Source of the DNA: Nostoc punctiforme NIES-2108
GTDB taxonomy: Bacteria; Cyanobacteriota; Cyanobacteriia; Cyanobacteriales; Nostocaceae
DNA: 64,000 nt
Assembly: GCA_003326195.1 (NCBI GenBank)
Contig: LXQE01000117.1
Span: 154,773 to 218,772, forward strand
Reading direction: 5' to 3'
Program-made: the position numbers and the translations under genes
Notes under the pieces: model-generated
Databases searched by the model: none
Seen by the model: the letters and a program-made list of their open reading frames with translations, nothing else
What the model was told of the DNA's origin: nothing
Shown: positions 34,505 to 44,150 of the stretch, piece by piece
Layout: the number at the start of each line of letters is the position of its first letter
Position numbering within the stretch: the stretch's first letter is position 1

Positions 34505-34536
34505 AAATCCCTATCCCAAGCTTGGGATAGGGATTT
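34505..34536. repeat. Perfect 32-bp palindrome resembling fused MITE ends
   Basis: AAATCCCTATCCCAAG followed by its exact complement, with no loop. The half-site is the same as the terminal repeat of the MITE at 63444-63626 (AAATCCCTCTCCCAAGC) apart from one base. It sits in the 34204-34641 gap, which otherwise shows only AT-rich sequence upstream of the PEP-CTERM gene. It could also act as a terminator for the gene ending at 34642. Confidence 0.9.
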
Positions 34537-34641
34537 AGGCTGAAAGCTCATTGATTCATGCAATAAGTCTAATTAGGTATTCGCAGATTCTAGCTGAGAA
34601 CTAGAGAAAAATGATTTATTCTCGCCGATTTACTTCTTAGT

Positions 34642-35103
34642 TTACAGACTTGTTCTAATCCACCAGCTTATTTTCTCCAAATTAGGATCTATTTCCTGCC
34701 AAAAGCTGGCTGAAGATTCTACTTCTCTTGTTACTGCAAGTATTTTATCTATATTGTCGAAGTTTTTTTGAATCAATTGCTTATCTACTTTAGGAATATC
34801 TAATTTCAGATATTTTAAACGGTTGGGTAACTCTATTTTCTCTTGTGTCGGTAAGTGCTGAATCCGATCGACTTGTTCTAAAATTTTATCTATTGATGTA
34901 ATAACTTCTTGCAGACTCGGCTTTTTAGTTTGTAATTGTAAATCTTTTTCTTCAAAGGCTTCTTCTTGATTACCTAACTTTACTAATACTATTTTGACAA
35001 AGAAAATATTGTAATCTACCTGACTAACTTCACCCACTTGCTGATGATATTTTCCATTTTTATTTATAACTACTATGTCACCTTTCTCAATTCTGTTGTT
35101 CAT
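34642..35103 (-). CDS. Hypothetical protein next to the kinase gene, 153 aa
   Basis: Residues 1-55 are beta-rich and contain EKGDIVVINKNGKYHQQVGEVSQ, resembling a small KOW/SH3-like barrel. The rest is helical (LQEVITSIDKILEQVDRIQHL, in pieces: ITSIDKILEQ, KNFDNIDKILAV). No named family is recognised. It begins 26 bases after the stop of the kinase-FGE gene and is on the same strand, so it is probably cotranscribed and may take part in that pathway. Confidence 0.65.
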   Translation of the reverse strand: MNNRIEKGDIVVINKNGKYHQQVGEVSQVDYNIFFVKIVLVKLGNQEEAFEEKDLQLQTKKPSLQEVITSIDKILEQVDRIQHLPTQEKIELPNRLKYLKLDIPKVDKQLIQKNFDNIDKILAVTREVESSASFWQEIDPNLEKISWWIRTSL

Positions 35104-35129
35104 AATTTATATAGCCTGGTATTAAATTA

Positions 35130-36968
35130 CTAAATAATCTCCTCTACAGAAAATACTACTCTAAAGCCACAAACCCTCAGTCCACCGTCTGACTCATTCC
35201 AGCTACGGCTAGCGCTACGACACAGTTCTGCACTAAAACTCCAAGAACCACCGCGTAGCACCCGGCGATTTATATCACCGCCAACTTCCCAAGCTGTTCC
35301 ATCTACGGGTGCGTCGTTGTAATTGTTATGCCACGAATCAGCGCACCATTCCCAAACTAGCCCGTGCATATCGTACAATCCAAAGGCGTTGGCGACTTCA
35401 AAACTACCGACGTTTGTTGTTTCTTTACGGAATTTGCTTTTTGGTTCCATAGTGCAGCTGACTAACTCAGAGGTAATCGTTTCGCCAAAGTGGAATGAGG
35501 TTGTAGTTCCAGCCCGACAAGCATATTCCCATTCCGCTTCACTCGGTAAACGATAGTCGCGTCCAGTTTTTTGTGATAGCCTGAGACAGAATTCTACAGC
35601 CTCATACCAAGATACATTTTCTACTGGTCTATCTAGACCTTTGAATTTCGATGGATGGGGATTTAAAGCTTGTTTGACTTTGGGTAAAGCTGCTACTACT
35701 CTCCACTGTGCTTGAGTTACGGGAAATTTCCCCATAAAAAATGGTTCAACGGTAACTTGATGTCGTGGACGTTCGTCAGCATCGCCTTCAAATTCGGGTG
35801 AACCCATCATGTAAGTACCACCAGGAATTAATACCATTTCTAATGTGACAGACTTACCTAATTCTTCAGCAAAGAAGTTTGCATTACCACTCATGCGATT
35901 TACTTCTCTACCACCTGTGTCTACTGTCACTACGTCAAATTCAAAAGTTTCTAATGGGGGTAATGGGACGATTACTTTTTGTGGTGGCGGCGGTAATATA
36001 GGTTGAGGCATCGAAACAATTTTTAAGGCAACAGGTTCAATGTTCGATGTGGCAAACTTTACATCGTTGATGACTTCTACTGCTGTTTGATACCTTTCAC
36101 TCGGTAGATGTTTGAGTAATTTATCTAAAATTTTTCCTAATTCGTCGCTGATAGTAATACCTTTTTTTTGTAACCGTTCGCGCCACAACCACTTAGCACT
36201 CATGGCATCATAAATAGGATCATTAATCTGTCCAGAAGCATCCTGCAAAGGTAAACATTGAGTTAAAAGACGCACACAAGTTACACCCAAAGCATACAAA
36301 TCACTTCCGTGACAAGCAAATCCAGCCATTTGTTCTGTTGGGGCATAACCAAGGGTATAAATTACTGTAGCTTGTCTTCCTATACTGGTTTGTGTTACCT
36401 GTTTCGCACCGCCAAAGTCAATTAATACGGGTTTTTCATCACTTGCACGGCGGATAATATTTTCTGGTTTGATATCTCGATGAATGACGTTATGGGCATG
36501 AATGAATTCTAGAACTGGCAATAAATCAGTTAAAAGTTCCCAAATTTGTTGTTCGTCATAAATTTGTTGCTGAACTTCTTGTAAGAGAGTTTTGCCTTGA
36601 ATAAATTCTTGTACAAGATACAAACTAGTACCTTGTTCAAAATAAGCTAGTAATCTGGGAATTTGGGTATGATTTTCTCCTAGTTCATACAACCGAAAAG
36701 CCTCTTCTTTGAAAAATTCTGCGGCTTTAGTGCGTTGTCCTGTTCCCTGAAACTGCGGAAAAAATTGCTTGATGACGCAAGGGGCGTTTAGTCTGTCTAC
36801 ATCTTCTGTAGCATAAGTTCTACTAAATCCACCTTCGCCTAAGAGTCTTAATACGCGGTAACGGCTTCTGAGAAGTTTGCCAAAGTTGCTTTGTCCGCAA
36901 CTCACGCAAAATCTATTGCTATCAGAGTTGAATGGATTTGAGCAATTGGGATTTTGGCAGATTTGCAT
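35130..36968 (-). CDS. Serine/threonine kinase with C-terminal FGE-sulfatase-like domain
   Basis: Residues 1-26 form a zinc ribbon (Cys4, 9, 21, 24). The kinase domain (about 37-310) has the glycine loop LGEGGFSRTY, Lys67, the catalytic loop HRDIKPEN (Asp165) and DFGGAK (Asp184). After a linker, residues about 375-608 form an FGE/SUMF1-like domain: MVLIPGGTYMMGSPE, FFMGKFPVTQAQW, YRLPSEAEWEYACRAG and RVLRGGSW. The second active-site cysteine of true formylglycine enzymes is not evident (AELCRSASRSW), so this domain may bind rather than oxidise. Kinase-FGE fusions are common in cyanobacteria. Substrate unknown. Confidence 0.92.
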   Translation of the reverse strand: MQICQNPNCSNPFNSDSNRFCVSCGQSNFGKLLRSRYRVLRLLGEGGFSRTYATEDVDRLNAPCVIKQFFPQFQGTGQRTKAAEFFKEEAFRLYELGENHTQIPRLLAYFEQGTSLYLVQEFIQGKTLLQEVQQQIYDEQQIWELLTDLLPVLEFIHAHNVIHRDIKPENIIRRASDEKPVLIDFGGAKQVTQTSIGRQATVIYTLGYAPTEQMAGFACHGSDLYALGVTCVRLLTQCLPLQDASGQINDPIYDAMSAKWLWRERLQKKGITISDELGKILDKLLKHLPSERYQTAVEVINDVKFATSNIEPVALKIVSMPQPILPPPPQKVIVPLPPLETFEFDVVTVDTGGREVNRMSGNANFFAEELGKSVTLEMVLIPGGTYMMGSPEFEGDADERPRHQVTVEPFFMGKFPVTQAQWRVVAALPKVKQALNPHPSKFKGLDRPVENVSWYEAVEFCLRLSQKTGRDYRLPSEAEWEYACRAGTTTSFHFGETITSELVSCTMEPKSKFRKETTNVGSFEVANAFGLYDMHGLVWEWCADSWHNNYNDAPVDGTAWEVGGDINRRVLRGGSWSFSAELCRSASRSWNESDGGLRVCGFRVVFSVEEII

Positions 36969-37293
36969 AATGAGGGGGAAATAGCATCTTCTCCAAAGTT
37001 AGCCCCAATATTATCTAATTGAAAACAGTTATGTAGAGAAGCGAACACGGAAGTTTATTCATGTGCTTAAAACTATCTTTCACACGAGGGCATAAGGATG
37101 AATAAATTATATTTATTGACTTATCTATACTATGACGTTGTGTTAGCAGAAAATACGGCACATTGCCATAATATTCGGGCGTTAAGCTTGCCGTAATGCA
37201 CCCTAAATTTTAATATAGCTGTTGTTCACTATCCAAAAAAGTTCAAGAAGAACGAAATCATCTACCTATAACTTTTATTGCCAATTGCAACTC
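36969..37293. other. Intergenic region upstream of the kinase gene
   Basis: No ORF, repeat or strong hairpin is supported. GGGGG-AAAT lies close to the kinase start. The remainder is AT-rich. Confidence 0.4.
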
Positions 37294-38163
37294 TTATTTA
37301 AAATTTTTATTCTCTCCAGAAGCGCGAATTAATTCCGCTACAAGGGCAACGATCGCAGATACTGAAATTAACATTACACTCAGAGCATTAATATCAGGTT
37401 TAACTCCGGTTCTAATGCGGCTAAAAATTTCCATTGGCAGGGTGTTAGAACCGCTACCAGCAGTAAAACTGGCAATAAGAAAGTCATCTAAGCTGAGGAC
37501 AAAAGCTAAGAGACAACCAGCGACAATCCCAGGCATTAATTGAGGTAACAATACTTTGATGAAAGCTTGGGTTGGTGTCGCGCCTAAATCTAGCGCTGCT
37601 TCTTCTAAGTGTGGATCTAAATTACTCAGTCGGGAAGCAACCACAAGTCCAACATAAGCCAGACAAAACACTACATGGGCTGCAACTATCGTCCACAAAC
37701 TCAAAGGTATCGCAAAGGCTGCTAGACATACTAGGGTAGCCACTGCGATCGCAATATCGGGAATAATTAATGGTAGGTAAGCAATACCGCGATACAATTT
37801 CTTACCAGGAAATTCATAACGCGCCAACCCAACCGCCATCAAGGTTCCCAGCACTGCGGAAATTGCCACGGCACAACCTGCAACGATCATACTGTTTTGC
37901 AAAGCTGATAAGATGCGATCGTCACTGAATAACTTGCTATACCAATCGAGAGTAAATCCTTGCCAAGTTGCACTGTAGGGGGACTGATTGAAGCTATAAA
38001 AGCCAAGTACCATTATGGGCAGGTACATGAATACAAATATCAACAGTGAGAAAACCGCCTGCCATGAGACACGCGGTTTTTTGAGAGATGGAGAGATATT
38101 CACGTTTATATATGTTATTGATAGAAATAAAAAATACCATATTTTGTGTAATTCGTCAATCAC
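37294..38163 (-). CDS. potC: PotC-type spermidine/putrescine ABC permease, without neighbours
   Basis: The protein has six membrane helices and the binding-protein-dependent permease motif EEAALDLGATPTQAF with LLPQLMPG (around residues 190-215). LSLDDFLIASFTAGSGSNTLPMEIFS is typical of PotC/PotH-like subunits. Two GTG starts are possible, 38163 and 38103; the shorter gives 269 residues, closer to the PotC norm, and removes a basic hydrophobic N-terminal extension. No potA, potB or potD gene is adjacent: the upstream neighbour is the unrelated AIPR gene. Confidence 0.88.
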   Translation of the reverse strand: MIDELHKIWYFLFLSITYINVNISPSLKKPRVSWQAVFSLLIFVFMYLPIMVLGFYSFNQSPYSATWQGFTLDWYSKLFSDDRILSALQNSMIVAGCAVAISAVLGTLMAVGLARYEFPGKKLYRGIAYLPLIIPDIAIAVATLVCLAAFAIPLSLWTIVAAHVVFCLAYVGLVVASRLSNLDPHLEEAALDLGATPTQAFIKVLLPQLMPGIVAGCLLAFVLSLDDFLIASFTAGSGSNTLPMEIFSRIRTGVKPDINALSVMLISVSAIVALVAELIRASGENKNFK

Positions 38164-38334
38164 TATTTAAAAGTGACTTAGGGAACCACAAAGGCATAGA
38201 GAACTGAGTTCGACGGTTAGAAAACGGCAAAAAGCTTGCTAGATATGAAACATAAGAAGTTGGGCAGGTGTTGCGTGCGATCGCCTTTTGTTAAAGTACC
38301 AACTCGAATTACTGGGACTCCTACAGTATTGTCC

Positions 38335-40008
38335 TCAATTTAAAATTTTTTCCACAATTTCCTGGCATTTTGTGACATTTCTGAAGATATTTGCCGGATA
38401 GGAAGTTGGAAATAGGTTGCTACTTTCACTCATAATACTACCCAAAAACTTTGAGGTCATGGATTGAATATCATTAATTTGTACTGGGGTTAAATCAGAT
38501 GATATGCTAAAAAAATTCTCTGCTAAGGCTTTGTAAACCAGGTGTAGTATGAGACGATTACTATGAGTAGCAAATAACTTTTCTCTTCCATCTCGTTGTT
38601 TTTGTACTTCTGATAATTTATTCTCTACTACTCTTAAAATTTGAACTAATTTCCAAAGGTTAGAACCATTTACTGATCTATTAAAGAGAGTTTTGTATGG
38701 AGGTTTTTCTATATCTTCCCATAAAACACCAATTTTATCTTTAACTCGCGTGGCGAAAGAAACCTCATTCTGTTTGCACGCTCGACTGATCGTAGCTTCA
38801 TTTAAATCAAAACCTTTTTCTCCATCTGGTATTGATTCACCTGACTTATAAGTATAAATAATTCCTTCTAAGTGAAGTTCATTTTTTATTCTTTCTTGCT
38901 CTGGATCGAGAACTACAAATTCTCGACGATCAATTCGGTTCTGAGTATTGTTGAATCGAGTAATTTCTGTAGCAAATTCTTCAGGACAATTTTCTAAGGA
39001 GATAAAACGAATAAGAACTCTTGCTTTTTCAACTTGCTCAGGAGAATTTTGATATGCTCTTGCTATCGATCCAACAGTCTGAGCGCCATTAACTACTTTG
39101 ACATCTTTACATTCAAATATGCCCGTGTCTCTTCCACTACCGCCAAGCGGTTTTTTTCCAATACTAGAACACAAAGCTGTTATGCCATTGTTATAATACC
39201 AAAATTTTTCCGGTTCTTTTTTTAGTGTATTGATAATACCTTCATTAACTTCACTATCTTTTACAAAAAGCCTAATATTTGAAGAGAACAATTTAGGAGA
39301 ATGTTTAGTCCACCAATCAGCTACTTCCCTAGCAGACACTTGTCCATAATATGATTGATAGGGTTCTTTTGTTTGGCCCCACTCAAACAGACAAACATCT
39401 AAATTTATAGGATTGCCAGATGCTCCTTGAGATATAATGTTATATATATTTGCCTGATTATAAACTCTCATACTAACAATATCTGATGAATCGTTCATCT
39501 CACCTAATAGATCATCCAATTCTCTTTTTGGTTCATCTGCTAAGGGGGTTTGACCTGAATAAACAAGAATTATTTCAAATCTTGTTCCTGCGTCATTTAG
39601 CGCTTCTTCAATATCTGGAGTTTTATTATTAAATTTTGAGTTAAATCTTTCATATCTAGCATTTACCAAGTCTTTAAAACCTCTAGTAAATTTCATTACC
39701 TCATCTGTTTTAACACTACCTTTACTGTCTTGTTTCCATTTGGACTGTAATACATACATTATTTTTTCTCGCCTGTCAAAATAAAGCGAATCTATTCCAT
39801 TATCCTGTCCACCATCAACTATTGATTTTGATGCTTCTTGAGGAGAGATATCAGCTAAAACCATCAAAGTAAATGCAGCTAGACTTCTTGTTAAGAAAAT
39901 TAACTCTCTGTCTGTTTCAGATTTATTTTGATAATCTGATAAATCAATCAAATTATTAAATGTTTTTTGAAGATACGACTTTATTTGACGTAGGTGGATT
40001 TCACTCAT
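38335..40008 (-). CDS. AIPR-family (abortive infection phage resistance) protein
   Basis: This 557-residue protein matches the AIPR family (PF10592), named for a phage-resistance protein. Conserved blocks include FWYYNNGITALC (269-280) and VVNGAQTVGSIARAY (305-319), then RFNNTQNRIDRREF. The N-terminal part has GGQDNGIDSLYFD and VLQSKWK, the D...QxK pattern of a PD-(D/E)XK nuclease (Asp73, Gln88, Lys90). This suggests a nucleic-acid-cutting effector, an inference only. It is a lone gene with lower GC than its neighbours and no adjacent methylase or antitoxin. Confidence 0.88.
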   Translation of the reverse strand: MSEIHLRQIKSYLQKTFNNLIDLSDYQNKSETDRELIFLTRSLAAFTLMVLADISPQEASKSIVDGGQDNGIDSLYFDRREKIMYVLQSKWKQDSKGSVKTDEVMKFTRGFKDLVNARYERFNSKFNNKTPDIEEALNDAGTRFEIILVYSGQTPLADEPKRELDDLLGEMNDSSDIVSMRVYNQANIYNIISQGASGNPINLDVCLFEWGQTKEPYQSYYGQVSAREVADWWTKHSPKLFSSNIRLFVKDSEVNEGIINTLKKEPEKFWYYNNGITALCSSIGKKPLGGSGRDTGIFECKDVKVVNGAQTVGSIARAYQNSPEQVEKARVLIRFISLENCPEEFATEITRFNNTQNRIDRREFVVLDPEQERIKNELHLEGIIYTYKSGESIPDGEKGFDLNEATISRACKQNEVSFATRVKDKIGVLWEDIEKPPYKTLFNRSVNGSNLWKLVQILRVVENKLSEVQKQRDGREKLFATHSNRLILHLVYKALAENFFSISSDLTPVQINDIQSMTSKFLGSIMSESSNLFPTSYPANIFRNVTKCQEIVEKILN

Positions 40009-40205
40009 AATGTTGGTAGATGTAATTAACTTGGATGTTATCGGCTCAAATTTTTACAGACTTATCTGTAGTATAAAGACGTTGTAAAAATATACATTCG
40101 GGTTTTGGCGATCGCATTTGGATAATTTTACCCTTTACTGCAAATCCAGCGAAGACTTACTTAAGTATTAATAAATATATTATACTTATAGTCATTGCCA
40201 TAAAA

Positions 40206-40243
40206 ATGGCTTCTGCAAGCTATAGAACTTCTTCAGAAGCCAT
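40206..40243 (-). terminator. Terminator of glmS
   Basis: On the minus strand, ATGGCTTCTG and its exact complement (10-bp arms) are followed directly by TTTTTATGG. It lies 30 bases past the glmS stop. Confidence 0.75.
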
Positions 40244-40272
40244 CATACCTTAACTTTAGGTATAAATTTATA

Positions 40273-42153
40273 CTATTCTACGGTAACGCTTTTAGCAAGG
40301 TTACGAGGCTGATCGACATCCAAACCGCGACGGGCGGCAATATGATAAGCCAATAATTGCAAAGGAACTACTGTGAGAATTGGAGAAAGTAACTCTTCCA
40401 CATGAGAGACGGGAAGAAGATCGTTAAAGATTTCCGCAGCTTCGCCATCGTTGACGGGAGTCACGCCAATTAACCGAGAATCTCTGGCTTTGGCTTCTTG
40501 AGCATTAGAAATAACTTTTTCGTAAACACTACCAGGGATTGCGATCGCAACTACTGGTACTTTCGCATCTAAAAGTGCGATCGGGCCATGTTTCATCTCT
40601 CCAGCCGGATAGCCTTCGGCGTGAATATAACTGATTTCTTTTAATTTCAACGCCCCTTCTAAAGCAATGGGGAAGTTAATTCCTCTCCCTATAAAAATAA
40701 AATCTTGGGTTTCGGCGAATTCGTGGGCTAGCTGTTCGGTTAAACGTTCCTGACTTTCCAAAGTTGCTTCAATTTCTTTGGGAATATGCCGTAACCCATT
40801 AATAATTTGATCTAATATTTCTTTTGAAACTGTCTGACGACGAGCTGCTAAATCCAATGCCAAAGCATAAAACGCCATCAGTTGGGCGGTAAAAGTTTTC
40901 GTCGCTGCTACCCCAATTTCAATTCCCGCTAGGGTACTGATAATATGCGGTACTAAATGGCCAAGGCTGCTTTCTGGGCGATTGGTAATACCCAGTAGTC
41001 GCGCTTGATATTTGGGTTCTTTCCCTTGGCGACGTTCTTTTTCCATCGTCAAAGCTGCTAGAGTATCGGCGGTTTCACCTGATTGAGTAACACCAATGAT
41101 CAAAGTGTTAGCCGTCACGGGTGATGGTGCATAGCGATACTCAGAAGCATAATGTACTTGAGTTGAAATTCCTGCTAGTTGTTCGAGTAAATATTTTCCG
41201 ATTAATGCTGCGTGCCAACTCGTACCACAGGCGACGATCTGAATTTGTTCTAAATCGGTGTATAAATCCGCAGGTAAACCAAGATTGATTGGCGATTCGG
41301 TAGATTCGGCTGGATTAAAGTATGCGTCTAAACTAGCTCTTACTACTCCTGGTTGCTCATGGATTTCTTTGAGCATGAAGTGTTTGAACCCCTGCTTTTC
41401 TACCAGTGCTGGATTAAAGTTGAGCAATCGAGGTTGTTTTTTCAACCTGTCGCCAGCAAAATTGTAAATCTCAGCACCCAAAGGTGTGAGGCGGGCAATT
41501 TCGCCATTTTCCAGAGGTAGTACGGCACGGGTGTAGGCAACGATCGCTGGCGTGTCAGAGGCACAAAATAACTCCCCTTGCCCAAAACCAATTACTAAAG
41601 GTGCTTGTTGACGGACAACAATCAATTCATCGGGGAAATCAGCAGAAATAACTGCGATCGCAAATGCCCCTTTTAGATGGTTAACAGCTTGGCGAATTGC
41701 TTCTAGGAAGGGAGATGAGGAAGATGAGGGAGGAAGATTCTTTAAAAATTCGGCTATTAAATGGGGAATTACTTCTGTATCGGTTTCAGAAAGAAATATG
41801 TGTCCTTTTGCTTTGAGTTCTTCGCGTAACTCGCGGTAGTTTTCAATAATGCCATTTTGCACCACAGCTACTCGCTTTGCCGTATCCAAATGCGGATGGG
41901 CATTATACTCTTCTGGTTTACCATGAGTTGCCCAGCGTGTATGACCAATACCAATTTGGGCAGGGGTTTCTATTTGTTCCAGTTTAGAACGCAGGTTATG
42001 GAGTTTGCCCTTTGCCCGCACACAATTTACCTCACCTTCCCAAACAGTGGCGATTCCAGCCGAATCATAGCCCCTGTACTCTAGTTTCTCCAGTCCAGCC
42101 AGTAAAATATCTGTCGCCGCTTGAGTGCCTATATATCCAACAATTCCGCACAT
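40273..42153 (-). CDS. glmS: Glucosamine-fructose-6-phosphate aminotransferase (isomerising)
   Basis: GlmS makes glucosamine-6-phosphate from fructose-6-phosphate and glutamine, the first step to UDP-GlcNAc for peptidoglycan and envelope sugars. The class II glutaminase domain starts MCGIVGYIG with catalytic Cys2 and contains HTRWATHGKPEEYNAHPH. The two SIS domains contain CGTSWHAAL, GVTQSGETADT, GRGINFPIALEGALKLKEI and HAEGYPAGEMKHGP. The C-terminus ends QPRNLAKSVTVE, as in all GlmS. Length 626 is normal, with a small extra low-complexity insert (PSSSSSP, around residue 150). It lies downstream of psaC on the same strand. Confidence 0.98.
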   Translation of the reverse strand: MCGIVGYIGTQAATDILLAGLEKLEYRGYDSAGIATVWEGEVNCVRAKGKLHNLRSKLEQIETPAQIGIGHTRWATHGKPEEYNAHPHLDTAKRVAVVQNGIIENYRELREELKAKGHIFLSETDTEVIPHLIAEFLKNLPPSSSSSPFLEAIRQAVNHLKGAFAIAVISADFPDELIVVRQQAPLVIGFGQGELFCASDTPAIVAYTRAVLPLENGEIARLTPLGAEIYNFAGDRLKKQPRLLNFNPALVEKQGFKHFMLKEIHEQPGVVRASLDAYFNPAESTESPINLGLPADLYTDLEQIQIVACGTSWHAALIGKYLLEQLAGISTQVHYASEYRYAPSPVTANTLIIGVTQSGETADTLAALTMEKERRQGKEPKYQARLLGITNRPESSLGHLVPHIISTLAGIEIGVAATKTFTAQLMAFYALALDLAARRQTVSKEILDQIINGLRHIPKEIEATLESQERLTEQLAHEFAETQDFIFIGRGINFPIALEGALKLKEISYIHAEGYPAGEMKHGPIALLDAKVPVVAIAIPGSVYEKVISNAQEAKARDSRLIGVTPVNDGEAAEIFNDLLPVSHVEELLSPILTVVPLQLLAYHIAARRGLDVDQPRNLAKSVTVE

Positions 42154-42224
42154 TCTTCACACCACTTTTTTTTTAGGATGATTAAATCCAGTATAGTAGG
42201 TAGCATAAAGTGGACGTTTTGCAA

Positions 42225-42250
42225 AGAAAAAAAGGGAGTAAAATACTCCC
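42225..42250 (-). terminator. Rho-independent terminator between psaC and glmS
   Basis: On the minus strand GGGAGTATTTTACTCCC is followed by seven T residues. It should end the psaC transcript about 300 bases after its stop and before glmS. The rest of the 42154-42548 gap also holds the glmS promoter region and no ORF. Confidence 0.85.
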
Positions 42251-42548
42251 TCTATCACTAGGTATTGTTATGGATTTTAGGTTTTTTTACAGCAGATTCT
42301 CCGTCAGCTTTTGACTTGACGGTACAAATACAGCTTCTAGGATTTAGATACCCAGAGATTATATCCCCAATCTAAAATTGCGATTTCGTAAGGCGGGCAT
42401 TGTCCACTCTACGATCGTAAAGGTGCTTGCTATTGAGACACTTCAAAGACTTGAGTGCCGAGTTCCGAGTTCCGAGTGAAGAATCAAGAAATTGTGTTTC
42501 TGATTGACTTCTTTATGCCTCAGCACCCAGCACTCAGCACTCAGCTTT

Positions 42549-43264
<716 letters not shown>

Positions 43265-43501
43265 TCAGAGGATTTCAGAAATTGCAAACTCATCATTTAT
43301 AGTAGTAATTTGTGTTTTAATATTTGGTTCTATAGCGGTTACTTGCAGTTGTTCATCTAAATTTTTAGCATCCTTAAACTTATCTTTTACATACTCTTTT
43401 TCTCGGATTTGCCGAACAATAGTTTCTAACAGCCAAAGTTGTTCTTCTACAGACAAGGCAAGGATAGAGCGTTCAATTTCTAGTAAATTCGGTGAGAACA
43501 T
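43265..43501 (-). CDS. Small hypothetical protein, 78 aa, antitoxin-like
   Basis: The text LEIERSILALSVEEQLWLLETIVRQIREKE resembles the helical start of cyanobacterial small antitoxin-like proteins (DUF2281-like or addiction-module type: LSVEEQLWLLE). The C-terminal half is polar. There is no toxin gene next to it. Gene status is moderately supported by the ATG at 43501 and its composition. Confidence 0.5.
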   Translation of the reverse strand: MFSPNLLEIERSILALSVEEQLWLLETIVRQIREKEYVKDKFKDAKNLDEQLQVTAIEPNIKTQITTINDEFAISEIL

Positions 43502-43710
43502 TTTACTTCTGATTCCTAGTAAGGTGTATTTTTCAAAGATATTATATTCAGTCTATCTGGTTAACCTAGAGCATCGCCAATCCCCGATTATTTTCCTCAC
43601 GCCTATCATTTCACAAATCATCAGAGATTGCTATAAATAACTAGAAAGCAGTTTTATGACTTTTTAATTAAGTATTACTGCTGACGCAAAATGTGCGCTA
43701 AACTGACTAC

Positions 43711-44079
43711 ATGAATTACGAAACAGCTAGGAAACTCCTCATAGATCAGACAATCACAACCGAGGAAAACCCAGATGCACTGTTAACGCGTATGAAACAG
43801 GGCAAACCGCCGATACCCGGTCAAATCACTTCGATTTTGTTGGCATTGAAAGTGGTGTTTGAAGCTCTCAAAGATGCAAAGAGCCTAGATCGAGAACTGG
43901 CTTTGGCCCTTTATCAGTTAAGCATTAAGGCGCAACAGCTATTTGGTGCAGGGCGTAAAGCCGGGGTTGATTGGCCACCACTACTCAAAGAAGATTTACT
44001 ACGAATTTCCTTAGCAGCTGAAAGTATCTTTTCGGGTATATGGCAAACCTTAGCTCCGATGGAGTTGGGGAAGGGATGA
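43711..44079 (+). CDS. Conserved hypothetical protein, 122 aa
   Basis: A mostly helical soluble protein with MNYETARKLLIDQ, GKPPIPGQITSILLALKVVFEALK, cited as PPIPGQITSILLALK, DRELALALYQLSI and GVDWPPLLKEDLLRISLAAESIFSG. Regular spacing suggests a real and conserved cyanobacterial protein. I do not recognise an enzyme motif. An 8-base tandem run (ATTCAAAA) follows at 44091-44121. Confidence 0.65.
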   Translation: MNYETARKLLIDQTITTEENPDALLTRMKQGKPPIPGQITSILLALKVVFEALKDAKSLDRELALALYQLSIKAQQLFGAGRKAGVDWPPLLKEDLLRISLAAESIFSGIWQTLAPMELGKG

Positions 44080-44090
44080 GGGAGAAATCA

Positions 44091-44121
44091 ATTCAAAATT
44101 CAAAATTCAAAATTCAAAATT
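44091..44121. repeat. Short tandem run (ATTCAAAA)
   Basis: About four copies of an 8-base unit lie between the 122-aa gene and the convergent gene at 44151. A similar ATTTTGAA run is near 52804. Confidence 0.8.
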
Positions 44122-44150
44122 AAAGAACTTCTGCCTCCTCTTGTCGCCCA

